Assembly: GCA_018657495.1 (NCBI GenBank)
Contig: JABHXA010000003.1
Span: 62,001-126,000, forward strand
DNA: 64,000 nucleotides
Direction: 5' to 3'
DNA from: Fidelibacterota bacterium
Lineage (GTDB): Bacteria > Fidelibacterota > Marinisomatia > SCGC-AAA003-L08 > JACNLC01
Under the pieces are notes generated by a model, which was not told the origin of the DNA, did not search any database, and was given only the letters and a program-made list of their open reading frames with translations. Made by a program: the position numbers and the translations under genes. Below are positions 16,139 to 25,984 of the stretch, piece by piece; position 1 is the first letter of the stretch, and each line of letters opens with the position of its first letter.

Positions 16139-17950
16139 TCAGCGGAATATGTTTTTTAATTTCTTTTCCAGATCTTTTTTCTGTTTATTAGTGATTGACT
16201 TTTCAGCTTCTTTTTTGAGTTTATCCAGTTGTTTGAGTTTGTCTTTGTATTCTGCTTCACTGATACCCAGCTTGTCCAGTGCCTGTTTTTCCAATTGAGA
16301 TACTTCCGAAGTTATTTCATCTTGATACTTTTGAGTATCATCCGCTTTTCTTTTAGCAATTTGCGTATTGGTTCCAGATTTATTTGCTTTAATAGAATCA
16401 TCTATTCTAGATTTAAAAATGTCATCCAAGTTGCTGGAAATATGCGTCTTAAATGACCCAGCTGATTTTTCGATTTCAGCCTGCATATCAATATTATCAA
16501 TACTTTGGGCAATCTCACGGATAATCATAGAGCTTTGTTTTTTATTTTCCGCATCCAAATTGAATTCAAGCTGATTGGCATTAAAATGGACAGAACCCAG
16601 TAAATTATCACCAAGAAAATGTAGAGAGGACTGTATCTCACCAGTTCCATTTTCGAGGGGAAAAGGGAGACCTTTAAATTCATATCCTTTTAATGGTATG
16701 TTGCTGATACTCACCTCGAGATCTTCTCTTGGATCGGATCCGGCATAATAAATTTCTCCGTTTCCTTTGTAGGAACCCAATCCTTCAGCTTCACCTAAAA
16801 CATCAATTACTATCGGTAAATTTGTAATTTGCTGATGTGTTGAAATATCCTTAACCGAGCCAATTATATATGACTTTTTTGCCTTAGAACTTGATGACAA
16901 CTGAACATTTTTTATCCATGCAACAGGATAATACTGCATGTCTTCAAAATAAATGTCTTCCCCATCACCTCTCTGACCATCTTCACTTTTTTCATTGGAA
17001 TTAAATTTAGTATAATATTTTCTCCCTTTAGAAAGATATGATTGATATTCCTCAATTTGAGATATTATTTCATCACCAAAAATCATTCTAGCCAAATTTT
17101 CTGTTGAAAAACCGCCTGAGGATAAATGCTCTGAAGCAGAATCATAATCGTTTTCTACCCACACTTTTACTAAATCGGGATGTCTTTTGAAATCTTTGGT
17201 CTGGTGAGAAACCATATCTTTAATTTCTTTATTCGAATCTATTATCCCTCTTATCTCTTTCTTTATATCGGATACCTCAGAGAGGATTTTTTTTAAGTCA
17301 TCAGCTGATTTTATCTGCTTATAATCAATATTATTTATTCTATCCTCTAACAAATCCAATTGTTGGTCATCTGGAAGCTGGTCTAATTCTTTGTGCCATT
17401 GTTCAGAGGCATTTGCGTACACAGATTTTAGAGAATCTATTTTGGCGGGGGCTTTCATTTCCATTTTATCTATTAGACTATCCACATTGACATTTTCAAA
17501 ATTTACTTGAATCTCACTATTCTTTTGATTGTCTTCAGGATTTTCAGCATCTGGCGAGTGGACAGGTTTCTCGGTTTTCTTTTTTGTCTTTTTTTTGATT
17601 GCACCACTTTTTTCTCTTCCAGTCTGAAATTGCAAATCAAGAATTTCAATATTGGGGACAAGTAATTTCCTGGAAAAAAGCAGTGGAATATCAATATCCA
17701 TTACGGTAAATCCAGTTTCAAAAAGATTCAGCATTGGATTTTCGGAATCAGCGACAATTAATTGATCCCATTCAATTTTTGAATGAATAAAGGAAATTGT
17801 GAGTCCTTCAATCTCCACAAGGGCCCCGGCCTGCTCACTGCCATAATCCTCAAGGTAATTCTCAATTATGGAATCCAAAAACAATGTTGGTAAAATCAAT
17901 AGGAATGCAACTACAGTCAACAAAAGAATTATACCATTTCGTCTAAACAC
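16139..17950 (-). CDS. TIGR03545-family envelope protein
   Basis: 603 residues, matching the uncharacterised TIGR03545 family by its N-terminus (one transmembrane helix at about 7-26, then a LVEIEGLTISFIHSKIEWDQL segment) and by its partner gene. The central part is long, charged and probably helical or coiled coil (about 180-300). It is followed by beta-rich AsmA-like sections (PLKGYEFKGLPFPLENGTGEI) and a Lys/Glu-rich C-terminal coiled coil. The topology suggests an inner-membrane anchor with a large periplasmic domain. The start is GTG, with AGGA upstream lying in the stop region of the preceding gene, so the two are translationally linked. The family occurs in outer-membrane bacteria as a two-gene pair with TIGR03546. 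Function unknown. Confidence 0.8.
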   Translation of the reverse strand: MFRRNGIILLLTVVAFLLILPTLFLDSIIENYLEDYGSEQAGALVEIEGLTISFIHSKIEWDQLIVADSENPMLNLFETGFTVMDIDIPLLFSRKLLVPNIEILDLQFQTGREKSGAIKKKTKKKTEKPVHSPDAENPEDNQKNSEIQVNFENVNVDSLIDKMEMKAPAKIDSLKSVYANASEQWHKELDQLPDDQQLDLLEDRINNIDYKQIKSADDLKKILSEVSDIKKEIRGIIDSNKEIKDMVSHQTKDFKRHPDLVKVWVENDYDSASEHLSSGGFSTENLARMIFGDEIISQIEEYQSYLSKGRKYYTKFNSNEKSEDGQRGDGEDIYFEDMQYYPVAWIKNVQLSSSSKAKKSYIIGSVKDISTHQQITNLPIVIDVLGEAEGLGSYKGNGEIYYAGSDPREDLEVSISNIPLKGYEFKGLPFPLENGTGEIQSSLHFLGDNLLGSVHFNANQLEFNLDAENKKQSSMIIREIAQSIDNIDMQAEIEKSAGSFKTHISSNLDDIFKSRIDDSIKANKSGTNTQIAKRKADDTQKYQDEITSEVSQLEKQALDKLGISEAEYKDKLKQLDKLKKEAEKSITNKQKKDLEKKLKNIFR

Positions 17951-17952
17951 AG

Positions 17953-18474
17953 CTATCCTACCAGAGTGATTTTTTGATATATTGAATACAGTTTGGATCC
18001 TTTTATGATTTTTGTGATTTTTAATTTATTTACTTTTTCACCAAAACGAGTTCGATATTTTTTAACCAGAAAGATGGTGGCAAAATATACTGGGATCGAA
18101 AAAGTGAAGGATGTGACTATACTTCCAAGGTTTGTTGTATTATTAAATCTCAAGAGAGAGAGGAGGGGTGTATTGGTACAGATGATCCATAACGATTCTA
18201 ACGCCGGCACATCAATCAATAAAAAGTAGCCAAAATGATGAAATAACGGATCAATAATATATCCTATTATTCCAAATATCAATGAACCCAGTATAAACAT
18301 ACTGATATTCACATTAAGAATAATGGTAATAATTATGATAATAAATGAAAACAGAGATAGGAATGGTGTCATTCCCAGAAACATACCCAGAACGAATCCT
18401 GCCGATAGTTGCTTTGGGGAGTTCCCGGATTGCAATGCCTTAAGCAGTTTACTAAAGAATTTCAGCCAGATCAT
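17953..18474 (-). CDS. TIGR03546-family membrane protein (DUF2062-like)
   Basis: 173 residues, three or four transmembrane helices, starting with an amphipathic segment and then SPKQLSAGFVLGMFLGMTP, the DUF2062/TIGR03546 signature around the first helix. It is the invariant partner of TIGR03545 proteins; the stop codon here is two bases before the partner's GTG start, so the pair is one operon. The two proteins probably form an inner-membrane complex, but no function is established for either. A 196 bp divergent region separates it from the Cys-rich protein gene on the plus strand. Confidence 0.8.
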   Translation of the reverse strand: MIWLKFFSKLLKALQSGNSPKQLSAGFVLGMFLGMTPFLSLFSFIIIIITIILNVNISMFILGSLIFGIIGYIIDPLFHHFGYFLLIDVPALESLWIICTNTPLLSLLRFNNTTNLGSIVTSFTFSIPVYFATIFLVKKYRTRFGEKVNKLKITKIIKGSKLYSIYQKITLVG

Positions 18475-18670
18475 GAATATATTTTAGAACATTTACGCAC
18501 AATTTTAATATTCTCAATTACACTATTATTTTGATACTCATTATAGATTGTCATCGTTCTTTAGATTATTTTTTTTTCAAAGAAACTTTTAAATATGTTT
18601 CAAGTTGGGTAACTTTCAAACCTTGAAAAACAAGTAATTACCAACATAAAAGTTAGTACAGGAGATAAAA

Positions 18671-19021
18671 ATGAAAAAAATAATGATATTGGCCGTTGTT
18701 GTTGTATCTGCATCCGTTATGTATGCCGGTGGTCAGCAATGTGCAAAAAAATGTGGTACGTCTAGTTCTTGCAACAAATCTGCCACACAGACTACTACAG
18801 TAACCGATCCTGCAACAGGTCAGGAGATCGTTTGCAATCATGTTGCTGGAGAAGATTGTGCTGCTGGCAGTTGCCCACGAGCAACAGCAATGGCAAAAAC
18901 AGTTGTTCCTTCACAAGAGAATATAGCCAGCGCCGATATGGCCTCTCATGATCATAAAAAATCATGGTGGAAAATCTGGAAGAAGAACGATGCTGACTGT
19001 TGTGCAACTGAAAAACCTTAA
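18671..19021 (+). CDS. Small secreted Cys-rich protein of unknown function
   Basis: 116 residues with a clear signal peptide (about 1-19, cleavage after MYA) and eight Cys: C24, C28, C34, C55, C63, C68 and the pair C110-C111. Two blocks stand out. TDPATGQEIVCNHVAGEDCAAGSCP carries three Cys and two His/acid sites. The C-terminal KSWWKIWKKNDADCC has a Trp-rich amphipathic stretch that could touch membrane. I recognise no family. Metal binding, or a disulfide-knotted envelope protein, is possible. It is a single-gene unit: AGGAG lies before the ATG and a strong terminator follows at once. Upstream, TTTCAAG...CTTGAAA (18598-18604 and 18622-18628) forms a 7 bp inverted repeat that could be an operator. 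Confidence 0.65.
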   Translation: MKKIMILAVVVVSASVMYAGGQQCAKKCGTSSSCNKSATQTTTVTDPATGQEIVCNHVAGEDCAAGSCPRATAMAKTVVPSQENIASADMASHDHKKSWWKIWKKNDADCCATEKP

Positions 19022-19040
19022 CTAAATATTAATTATTTAT

Positions 19041-19070
19041 AAAAAGGGCAGGTTTCCTGCCCTTTTTTTT
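19041..19070 (+). terminator. Rho-independent terminator
   Basis: GGGCAGG (19046-19052), a three-base loop, then CCTGCCC (19056-19062) and a run of eight T. Five A before the stem pair with the T-run, so it may also work for the opposite strand. It closes the Cys-rich protein gene about 25 bp after its stop. Confidence 0.93.
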
Positions 19071-19114
19071 GGTGATTTTTTATTTACAATTTCAAATAAT
19101 TTTACACAGATATA

Positions 19115-19786
19115 ATGCATAGGCAATATATTCTTTCCCTGATATCGGTTTTATTGATATCATCTATAATCTCACAGTCCAGTATTCCACCTGGTTCATT
19201 TTCGATTACCAGAATTCATTACAATGGCGGTGGTGACTGGTATGCCGATCCCAGTTCACTTCCAAACTTATTAGAATATCTTTCAAGCCAAACTTCTCTT
19301 GTTGTTGATCCAATAGAAAAGCGAGCTAAAATTGGTGATGACATCTTTTATGAAAGCAGTTATCTATATTTAACCGGTCATGGAAATATCAGTTTTAGTG
19401 ATATTGAATCGCAAATTTTACGTGAACATTTATTAAACGGCGCCTTCCTACATGCTGATGATAATTTTGGAATGGATAAATCTTTTAGAAGGGAAATGGC
19501 AAAAGTCTTTCCCGAAAAGGATTGGGTCGAAATCCCCCCTGACCATGATCTATTTACAATCTACAAACAATTTCCAAATGGATTGCCCAAAGTCCATGAA
19601 CATGATAATAACAGACCACAGGCATTAGGCTTATTTGAAGACGACAGATTACTTGTCCTCTATACTTTTGAAAGTGATTTAGGAGATGGCTGGGAAGATA
19701 CTGGTGTACATAATGATCCTTATGAAATCAGACTGGCTGCTTTAGAAATGGGGACAAATATTGTTTTATTCACACTATCCAGATAA
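19115..19786 (+). CDS. DUF4159 family protein
   Basis: 223 residues with a signal peptide (about 1-21). The body matches DUF4159: ITRIHYNGGGDWYADPSSLPNLL, then YLTGHGNISFSD, LREHLLNGAFLHADDN and FGMDKSFRREMAKVFPEKDW, a glutamine-amidotransferase-like fold in which a loop such as LHADDN is conserved. In FCB and related bacteria DUF4159 genes lie near DUF58, MoxR, von Willebrand and DUF4175 genes, a poorly understood envelope/stress cluster. Only DUF4175 and a TPR protein accompany it here. No good ribosome binding site is visible at the ATG. The next gene starts 43 bp later on the same strand, so an operon is likely. Confidence 0.82.
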   Translation: MHRQYILSLISVLLISSIISQSSIPPGSFSITRIHYNGGGDWYADPSSLPNLLEYLSSQTSLVVDPIEKRAKIGDDIFYESSYLYLTGHGNISFSDIESQILREHLLNGAFLHADDNFGMDKSFRREMAKVFPEKDWVEIPPDHDLFTIYKQFPNGLPKVHEHDNNRPQALGLFEDDRLLVLYTFESDLGDGWEDTGVHNDPYEIRLAALEMGTNIVLFTLSR

Positions 19787-19829
19787 ATGTAAGTCAGCAT
19801 TAAATCTACTCTCACAAATGAAAATCTAA

Positions 19830-22800
19830 ATGCAAAGCAGTCTTCAATCATTTCTTCAATCGGTAAGGCATAATCATGCCGTAATCTCCCTGATAAAGGG
19901 GGCATTGCGATTGCTGGTAGTGCTATTCCTGATGATTACTACAGCCGCATTGCTTGAGTGGCTTTTTTATTTTGAGATGGGTTCGCGAAAAAAAATCTTT
20001 TCTTTTTTCCTCACCTTTTCGGGCTCGGCAATTTTATTTCTATTATTGAAATACATCATACATTACAAAAGCTGGTTTGGAAACAGTTCAAATGAATATA
20101 TTGCATCATGGGTTGGCCGTCATGATGAAAGAGTAAAAGACCGGTTGCTGAACGCATATCAGCTGGAATCTAAAATGAAAGAATCCAGGCGTAAAAATGA
20201 CTTAATTGTGGCAGCGATATCAAATACTGTTTCACAGATTGAATCTAAAGCGCGATATACATATAATAAAAAAATCGAAATGCGTTTTTTTCGCAAATCG
20301 TTTACGGTAGCCGCATTCATTACAATTTTATTTCTTATTTTCTCCGGTTCGATGTTTCCCGCCCTTAATCGTATCGCACATTATAATACAGAATTCCCCG
20401 TTCCTTTACCATTTGCTTTGGTTTCTCTTTCCGGTAATCAGGATATTCTTGGTGGAGACAGTATTACGGTTGCATTTACAGGGGTAGGAGAACTTCCAGA
20501 TTCAGTCACTTTAAATTGGTTCAATCGAAATCGAGATCAATCCATAACAATCGGTAAAAAATCTGATATCTATTCATATCAATTTATGAATGTAAACTCA
20601 GATATCACTTTTAATATAGACGCAAAATCAAATGGCTGGTTTTCTCATTGGGATGTCATCATGTCAGAAGTAGATACTATTTTCGTCACTGACCGTCCGG
20701 TTATTGAAGATGTCCGATTTACCATCGTTCCACCAGAATATACCGGAGAAACACCACGGGAACATCCTGGAAATATTACCGATGTAACTGCCCTTGCCGG
20801 TAGTAATATCATAATCGATGCAAAATCTACAAAATCGCTTTCAATTGCCTGGATCCTCCTTGAGGACAGTAGACAAAATCTGGCAGTTAGAGAAAAAGAT
20901 ATCTCCGGTACTATCAGTCTGACCAGAAATCATTCAATAAAAATATACTGTCTTGATCAAAATGATGTTTCTAACTTGAATCCTACTCGATATAGAATTT
21001 CCATGATTCCTGATTTCCCACCAGATTTATTGATTCCCAGCCCGACAAATGAAATTGAACTAGATGAGAATATGGAGATTCATTTTAATATTCAAACCAG
21101 TGACGATTATGGATTTTCAAGTGCTTGGATTGAGTATAATATCATTCACCCTGAATATATTCAACCTGATACAAATACATATACTCATGGCATTCCTGAG
21201 TTGGTGAAAGATACCCGCTCTCAACAGGTTTTTCACTCTTGGGATATTTCCTTTTTAAATCTGGCCCCGGAGGATGAAATACACTTCACTGTATCTGTCG
21301 CAGATAATAATTCGCTTACGGGTCCTTCCGTTACCCAATCCTCATTATTCATCGGAAGATATCCCTCATTAGTAGATATGTTTATGGCCCTTGAATCTGA
21401 AGAGGAAGCTGCTGAAGAAGAAATTGAAGATATGATGCTCACACTTGAAGACGTTCAGGAAATGGTTGAGGAGCTTGAATTGGATCTGCTCAAATCTGAG
21501 GAAGTGAATTGGGAACATACTCAAAAGGCTGAAGAGATGCTGAATAAAATGGAAGATGTCGTTCAGCAAGTTGAGCAGCTGCAAGAAAATATGCAGAAGA
21601 TTAATGAGCAGATTGAGAAAAATAATCTTACCAGTGAACCGCTGATGGAGAAATTTTCGAAGCTTCAAGAGTTACTTGATTCCATTATGACTCCTGAACT
21701 TATGGAAGCGATGGAAAAACTCCAGCAGGCCATGACTGAAATGGATCCTGAGCAAATGTTGGAGGCATTAGAAAATTTAGATTTCAATGTGGAGGATTTG
21801 GAAGAACAGTTAAATCGATTTATTGAAATGTTCCAACAGGCCTTAGCCGAACAAAAACTGGACGAAGTAATAAAAAGTCTGGAAAAAATGGTTGAAGAAC
21901 AAACCAAGATTACCGAAGAAATGGATAATGCCGATTCTGAAAAAGCAATGAATGAAATGGCATCAAAGGAACGCCGGCAGGAAGAGCGATTCAAAGGAGT
22001 TCAGGAACAGATGGAAGAAGCGTCTGACGCAATGGAGGAGTTTGCTGAGGATCCTGCATCTGAAATGGATGAACTCCGCAACAGTGATCTTACCGAAGAA
22101 ACTGAGAAGAGCCTTAATGACGCCAGAACCTCTATGCAGGAAAATCAAAAATCCCAAGCACAGCAAAAATCAGGTGAATCTCAGGAGAATCTTGAAGAAA
22201 TGCTCAGCCAGGCACAACAAATTCAAGAGGAATTTCAACAGGAAACAGTTGCGGAAATGATGGCTGACTTCCAGAGAGTTATGCAAAATACTTTAGCCAT
22301 TTCACAACGACAAGAACAGCTTCGAATTTCCTCCGTAGGTCTGCGCTCAAATAACCCACGACTTCCTGAAACCGCATATTTACAAGATAAAATTCGACGT
22401 CAGACAAATCAATTGTTTGTTCAACTGACTGAATTATCCAAAAAAACATTCCATATTTCTCCAAAAATTGGCAAAGCTTTGGGGACTGCCAGATTATCAA
22501 TGGATCGATCTATTGGCAGAATTGAGCAAAAACATATGAGTGCCGCATTAAAAGATCAGAAATCAGCGATGGAAGGATTAAATGAAGCAGCCAAGTTGAT
22601 GCTCGGTGCCATGAATGAAATGCAGGAGAGTGGTTCTGCTTCTGGGTTTGAATCCTTCCTCGAGCAAATGGAACAAATGAGCCAACAACAGCAAGGTATC
22701 AATCAGGGTACTATGCAGTTGGGTCAGATGGGAATGATGGCACAACAGCAGATGATGCAGAAGCTACAAGCCCAGCAGCAACAACTTCAGAAATCACTGG

Positions 22801-23210
22801 GAGAATTGTTAGATGAAATGTCTGATGGTGGTCCTGATGGTCTGGGAAAAGCCTCTCAAGATATGGAGGAAGTTGTAAAGGATTTCAAGCGAAGACAAGT
22901 AGATCGTCGAACAATGGAACGCCAGGAAAGAATCCTCTCACGCATGTTGGATAGCCAAAAATCTTTGAGCCAGCGCGATTATTCTGAAAAACGGAAAAGT
23001 GAAACTGCTGAGGAGATTATCTATACCGGTCCTTCAGGATTACCTGACAATATGGGTGAACGTGAAATGCTATTAATTCAGGCAATGGAGGACGCCCTTA
23101 ACGAAGGTCATTCCCGGGAATATCAATCAATGATGAAAACATATTTCAGAAAACTGCAGAAAGAAAGTGATGCTCTTGACAATCCACCAGAAAACCAAAG
23201 CAATGAATAA
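19830..23210 (+). CDS. DUF4175-like membrane protein with long coiled coil
   Basis: 1126 residues. Two transmembrane helices lie near residues 25-75 and a third near 150-170. A beta-rich periplasmic part with Ig-like sections follows (about 175-500, including PVIEDVRFTIVPPEYTGETP), as in DUF4175 proteins. Residues 510-1110 are an extreme Glu/Gln/Met-rich coiled coil (e.g. EEEAAEEEIEDMML, then many QAQQQ and EQMEQM repeats). It probably forms a long periplasmic rod anchored in the inner membrane. Its biochemical role is not known; DUF4175 members occur beside DUF4159 and MoxR/DUF58 genes. The stop overlaps the next gene's start (ATGAATAA), so the two are coupled. Confidence 0.82.
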   Translation: MQSSLQSFLQSVRHNHAVISLIKGALRLLVVLFLMITTAALLEWLFYFEMGSRKKIFSFFLTFSGSAILFLLLKYIIHYKSWFGNSSNEYIASWVGRHDERVKDRLLNAYQLESKMKESRRKNDLIVAAISNTVSQIESKARYTYNKKIEMRFFRKSFTVAAFITILFLIFSGSMFPALNRIAHYNTEFPVPLPFALVSLSGNQDILGGDSITVAFTGVGELPDSVTLNWFNRNRDQSITIGKKSDIYSYQFMNVNSDITFNIDAKSNGWFSHWDVIMSEVDTIFVTDRPVIEDVRFTIVPPEYTGETPREHPGNITDVTALAGSNIIIDAKSTKSLSIAWILLEDSRQNLAVREKDISGTISLTRNHSIKIYCLDQNDVSNLNPTRYRISMIPDFPPDLLIPSPTNEIELDENMEIHFNIQTSDDYGFSSAWIEYNIIHPEYIQPDTNTYTHGIPELVKDTRSQQVFHSWDISFLNLAPEDEIHFTVSVADNNSLTGPSVTQSSLFIGRYPSLVDMFMALESEEEAAEEEIEDMMLTLEDVQEMVEELELDLLKSEEVNWEHTQKAEEMLNKMEDVVQQVEQLQENMQKINEQIEKNNLTSEPLMEKFSKLQELLDSIMTPELMEAMEKLQQAMTEMDPEQMLEALENLDFNVEDLEEQLNRFIEMFQQALAEQKLDEVIKSLEKMVEEQTKITEEMDNADSEKAMNEMASKERRQEERFKGVQEQMEEASDAMEEFAEDPASEMDELRNSDLTEETEKSLNDARTSMQENQKSQAQQKSGESQENLEEMLSQAQQIQEEFQQETVAEMMADFQRVMQNTLAISQRQEQLRISSVGLRSNNPRLPETAYLQDKIRRQTNQLFVQLTELSKKTFHISPKIGKALGTARLSMDRSIGRIEQKHMSAALKDQKSAMEGLNEAAKLMLGAMNEMQESGSASGFESFLEQMEQMSQQQQGINQGTMQLGQMGMMAQQQMMQKLQAQQQQLQKSLGELLDEMSDGGPDGLGKASQDMEEVVKDFKRRQVDRRTMERQERILSRMLDSQKSLSQRDYSEKRKSETAEEIIYTGPSGLPDNMGEREMLLIQAMEDALNEGHSREYQSMMKTYFRKLQKESDALDNPPENQSNE

Positions 23211-25104
23211 TAGAAACCTATTTATTGGAATTGCCCTGGTTTGCGGTATCTTTACTCAAATTGCTATCGGGCAGAAAAACAAAGCTATGGATCAACTGAT
23301 TCAGAATGCCATTTCAGCGCAATCTATGATGAACCCAACACCTCAGAAATTTAATCAGGCACAATCTTTAGAAAAAGCCGGCTTAGTTGATCAGGCCTTG
23401 AATTTGTATATTGACTTGAATGAGGAAAATCCAGGGAAAAGCAAATATTTCAAACCACTTCGATCAATTCTGGTACAAAAAGGGGATTGGCTCTTAATAG
23501 AAAAATACTCTCTCTCATACCTTGAGGCAAATCCAGCAGATGTGTATGGGAAAGTGGATTTGGGTGAAATCTATTTGCTATGGGACAAACCTGAAAAATG
23601 GAAAACAATTTTTAACGATATTCTGCAGACAAAACCGGTAAATGAGAATTCTATAAAAATGACGGTCAATAGACTTATTTCTAATGGATACAATGAAGAA
23701 GGATACCAATATCTTACGGATTTTAGAAGTATGACCAATGATCCATATTTTTATTCGCTTGAAATAGCCTCCTACCACAGCATTCGTTTTGCCTATAAGG
23801 ATGCTATGAAGGAATATTTGAACTATATTGAGGGCCATCCCAAAAAATATACTACCGTTAGTGAGAGAATCTTATCTTTTCCGAATGATGAATCTATTCG
23901 TGATATTATTTTGGAATCATTGATTGAATCTGAACTTCCCGAAGCAAAATATATTCTAGCCGATGTAAATCTCATGAGTAGAAATTACCGTGATTCATAC
24001 AGATTGCTTATCGATTACAATGCAAATGAAAAAATGCTTTTAGATTTCGGAACTGATTTACTGCTAGTAGGCGAATTTGATCTTGCTGATTCCGTTTTGA
24101 ACAATATAATGCTTACAAGTAATGATGAGGGGATTCTTGAGGAGACAATTTTCACAATTGCCCAGGTTTATGAAACCCGGACAGTTCAATCACTATACCT
24201 TTTACCTATTTCAGGTTTTTTTCGTGGCAATCCCATTTTTTCATCGCCTTATCTTCGAGTCGACGAAGCTCAGGCACTTGCCATGCATCGCGCTGTTACA
24301 ATCTATGATTCTCTCAAAACTGCCACAAACTCATTGGAAGCAACCTTTCGCCTGGGTGAGATTAAATTTCGCGCCTTGAATGATTTGGATGGGGCATTCC
24401 TGCATTACAGTGAACTATTAGATTTTAAAGGCAGTCACCCTTATCGCCTGGATAGTTTTTTGCGAAAAATGGATATTTATATTTCCAGGGGAAACCTGCA
24501 TCAGGCAGAGGTGGAAATAAGGAATATTCTACATGATTCCAAAAAATTAAAAACACCTGACAAGAATGAAACCACAGAATTAAAAATGAAACTGGCACAG
24601 GTATATTTCTACTCAGACAGTCCGGCAGATCTTGACAGCCTTATTTCTGATCTCCTCGCCAACGTCAAACCTGATGATGATAAATTAAACGATATACTTG
24701 AACTGGCTAGTATTACAACTACTTTAAAAAATTCACCTGAGCTGCTTCATGAATTATCTGAAATCCAATTAAAAATACAACAGGGTAAAAGAACCGAAGC
24801 CATCAAATCATTAGAGAGACTATCTGCTGATGAAAGCATAGTTATTATTGGCATGGTTCGTTATCAGCTCGCCCATTTGCTGCTTCTACAGGATGAAGTA
24901 GCAAGCGCTCAGGAAATGGTTCTCACCATCCCTGAAGAATCTCCATATGCTGTTCTTGGATTAATAATGTGGTCTGAAATTGAAGATCGCATTAACCAGA
25001 ATATTTCGAATGCCATCGACGGGTATCTTAAATTCCTTGAGAATTATCCAAATAGTATTTATTATGACGATATCCGGCTCAGACTTCGTAAACTTGCCAG
25101 TTAG
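23203..25104 (+). CDS. Secreted TPR-repeat protein
   Basis: 633 residues from the ATG at 23203; a longer frame from 23167 would put 12 residues before the signal peptide, which actually starts MNNRNLFIGIALVCGIFTQ. The mature part is all-helical with tetratricopeptide-type repeats (e.g. SLEKAGLVDQALNLYIDLNEENPG, DLGEIYLLWDKPEKW, ATFRLGEIKFRALNDLDGAFLHYSEL, and a last one near YLKFLENYPNSIYY). Such proteins act as scaffolds in the periplasm. It overlaps the DUF4175 gene by 8 bp and ends the DUF4159-DUF4175-TPR operon, so the three probably work together at the envelope. A 150 bp gap follows. Confidence 0.8.
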   Translation: MNNRNLFIGIALVCGIFTQIAIGQKNKAMDQLIQNAISAQSMMNPTPQKFNQAQSLEKAGLVDQALNLYIDLNEENPGKSKYFKPLRSILVQKGDWLLIEKYSLSYLEANPADVYGKVDLGEIYLLWDKPEKWKTIFNDILQTKPVNENSIKMTVNRLISNGYNEEGYQYLTDFRSMTNDPYFYSLEIASYHSIRFAYKDAMKEYLNYIEGHPKKYTTVSERILSFPNDESIRDIILESLIESELPEAKYILADVNLMSRNYRDSYRLLIDYNANEKMLLDFGTDLLLVGEFDLADSVLNNIMLTSNDEGILEETIFTIAQVYETRTVQSLYLLPISGFFRGNPIFSSPYLRVDEAQALAMHRAVTIYDSLKTATNSLEATFRLGEIKFRALNDLDGAFLHYSELLDFKGSHPYRLDSFLRKMDIYISRGNLHQAEVEIRNILHDSKKLKTPDKNETTELKMKLAQVYFYSDSPADLDSLISDLLANVKPDDDKLNDILELASITTTLKNSPELLHELSEIQLKIQQGKRTEAIKSLERLSADESIVIIGMVRYQLAHLLLLQDEVASAQEMVLTIPEESPYAVLGLIMWSEIEDRINQNISNAIDGYLKFLENYPNSIYYDDIRLRLRKLAS

Positions 25105-25254
25105 AATATATACCCATACTTAATATATTTCTTTTTTATTTTCACTACTTCAATAGTTTAATACTATTAAATTATCCGGCGTTTATCCACAATATTCCAT
25201 GTGAGTAAACATTTACCAAATATTCTAATCACAAATAAATATTGAGGTAACTTT

Positions 25255-25968
25255 ATGACAAAAGAAGATTCCACATATAAATCATCCAGCAAACAATTCA
25301 AATTTCCCTGGTCAGGTATAATCCTTATCACAATTGGTGCTATTTTTCTTATGGAAACAATGGATATCCTAAATATTGGTAATGTCATTTCAAAGTGGTG
25401 GCCTCTGGTTGTGATTGCAGTGGGATTTTTCAAGATTAAAGGAGATAATAAATCCGGTGGGGCTATCATTTTCATTGTTGGTGTTGCACTGCTAACTGCC
25501 ACATTAGGAATTATTAATTGGGGTGCAATCTTTCAATTCTGGCCAGTCGTATTAATACTTATTGGTATATCTATGATCAGCCGACCGAAAGATAAACATA
25601 GATGGAATTTTATGAGATCCACAAAATCTACTGAGAATTTTGTAAAAATCAGCACAATCTTCGGAGGAGTTGAACAGCGGATTTACTCTGAATCACTTGA
25701 AGGTGGAGACGTTCAGGCTATTTTCGGCGGTGTCGAGCTGGATATGAGAAATGCAGTAATTGCCGAGGGAGGAGCAGAATTTAATTTGACAGCTTTATTT
25801 GGTGGCCTCGAGGTAACTGTACCGCCAAACACACAGGTCGTTATGACTGGATCGCCCATCCTTGGAGGACTTGAGAATAAAGTGCATCTATCAGAAACTG
25901 ATAAACCTCTTAATACTATCCGCTGTCATTGCACTGTTGCTTTTGGCGGTATTGAAATCAGAAATTAA
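25255..25968 (+). CDS. LiaF-like membrane protein
   Basis: 237 residues. Four short transmembrane helices (about 20-105, including WWPLVVIAVGFF and FWPVVLILIGISMI) form the LiaI/LiaF-type membrane region, DUF5668-like. The C-terminal 120 residues are a beta-helix of repeating IFGGVE, ALFGGLE and AFGGIEIRN units, the LiaF cell-wall-active-antibiotic-response domain. In Firmicutes LiaF restrains an envelope-stress two-component system. In Gram-negatives the role is unknown and no kinase or regulator lies nearby. GAGGT precedes the ATG. The next gene follows 16 bp downstream. Confidence 0.85.
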   Translation: MTKEDSTYKSSSKQFKFPWSGIILITIGAIFLMETMDILNIGNVISKWWPLVVIAVGFFKIKGDNKSGGAIIFIVGVALLTATLGIINWGAIFQFWPVVLILIGISMISRPKDKHRWNFMRSTKSTENFVKISTIFGGVEQRIYSESLEGGDVQAIFGGVELDMRNAVIAEGGAEFNLTALFGGLEVTVPPNTQVVMTGSPILGGLENKVHLSETDKPLNTIRCHCTVAFGGIEIRN

Positions 25969-25984
25969 AAGAAGGTGATTAAAA

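Noticed and set aside
21233..22500. Several open frames opposite the DUF4175 gene
   Set aside because: They are antisense shadows of the repetitive Glu/Gln/Met codons; no ribosome binding sites or family matches.
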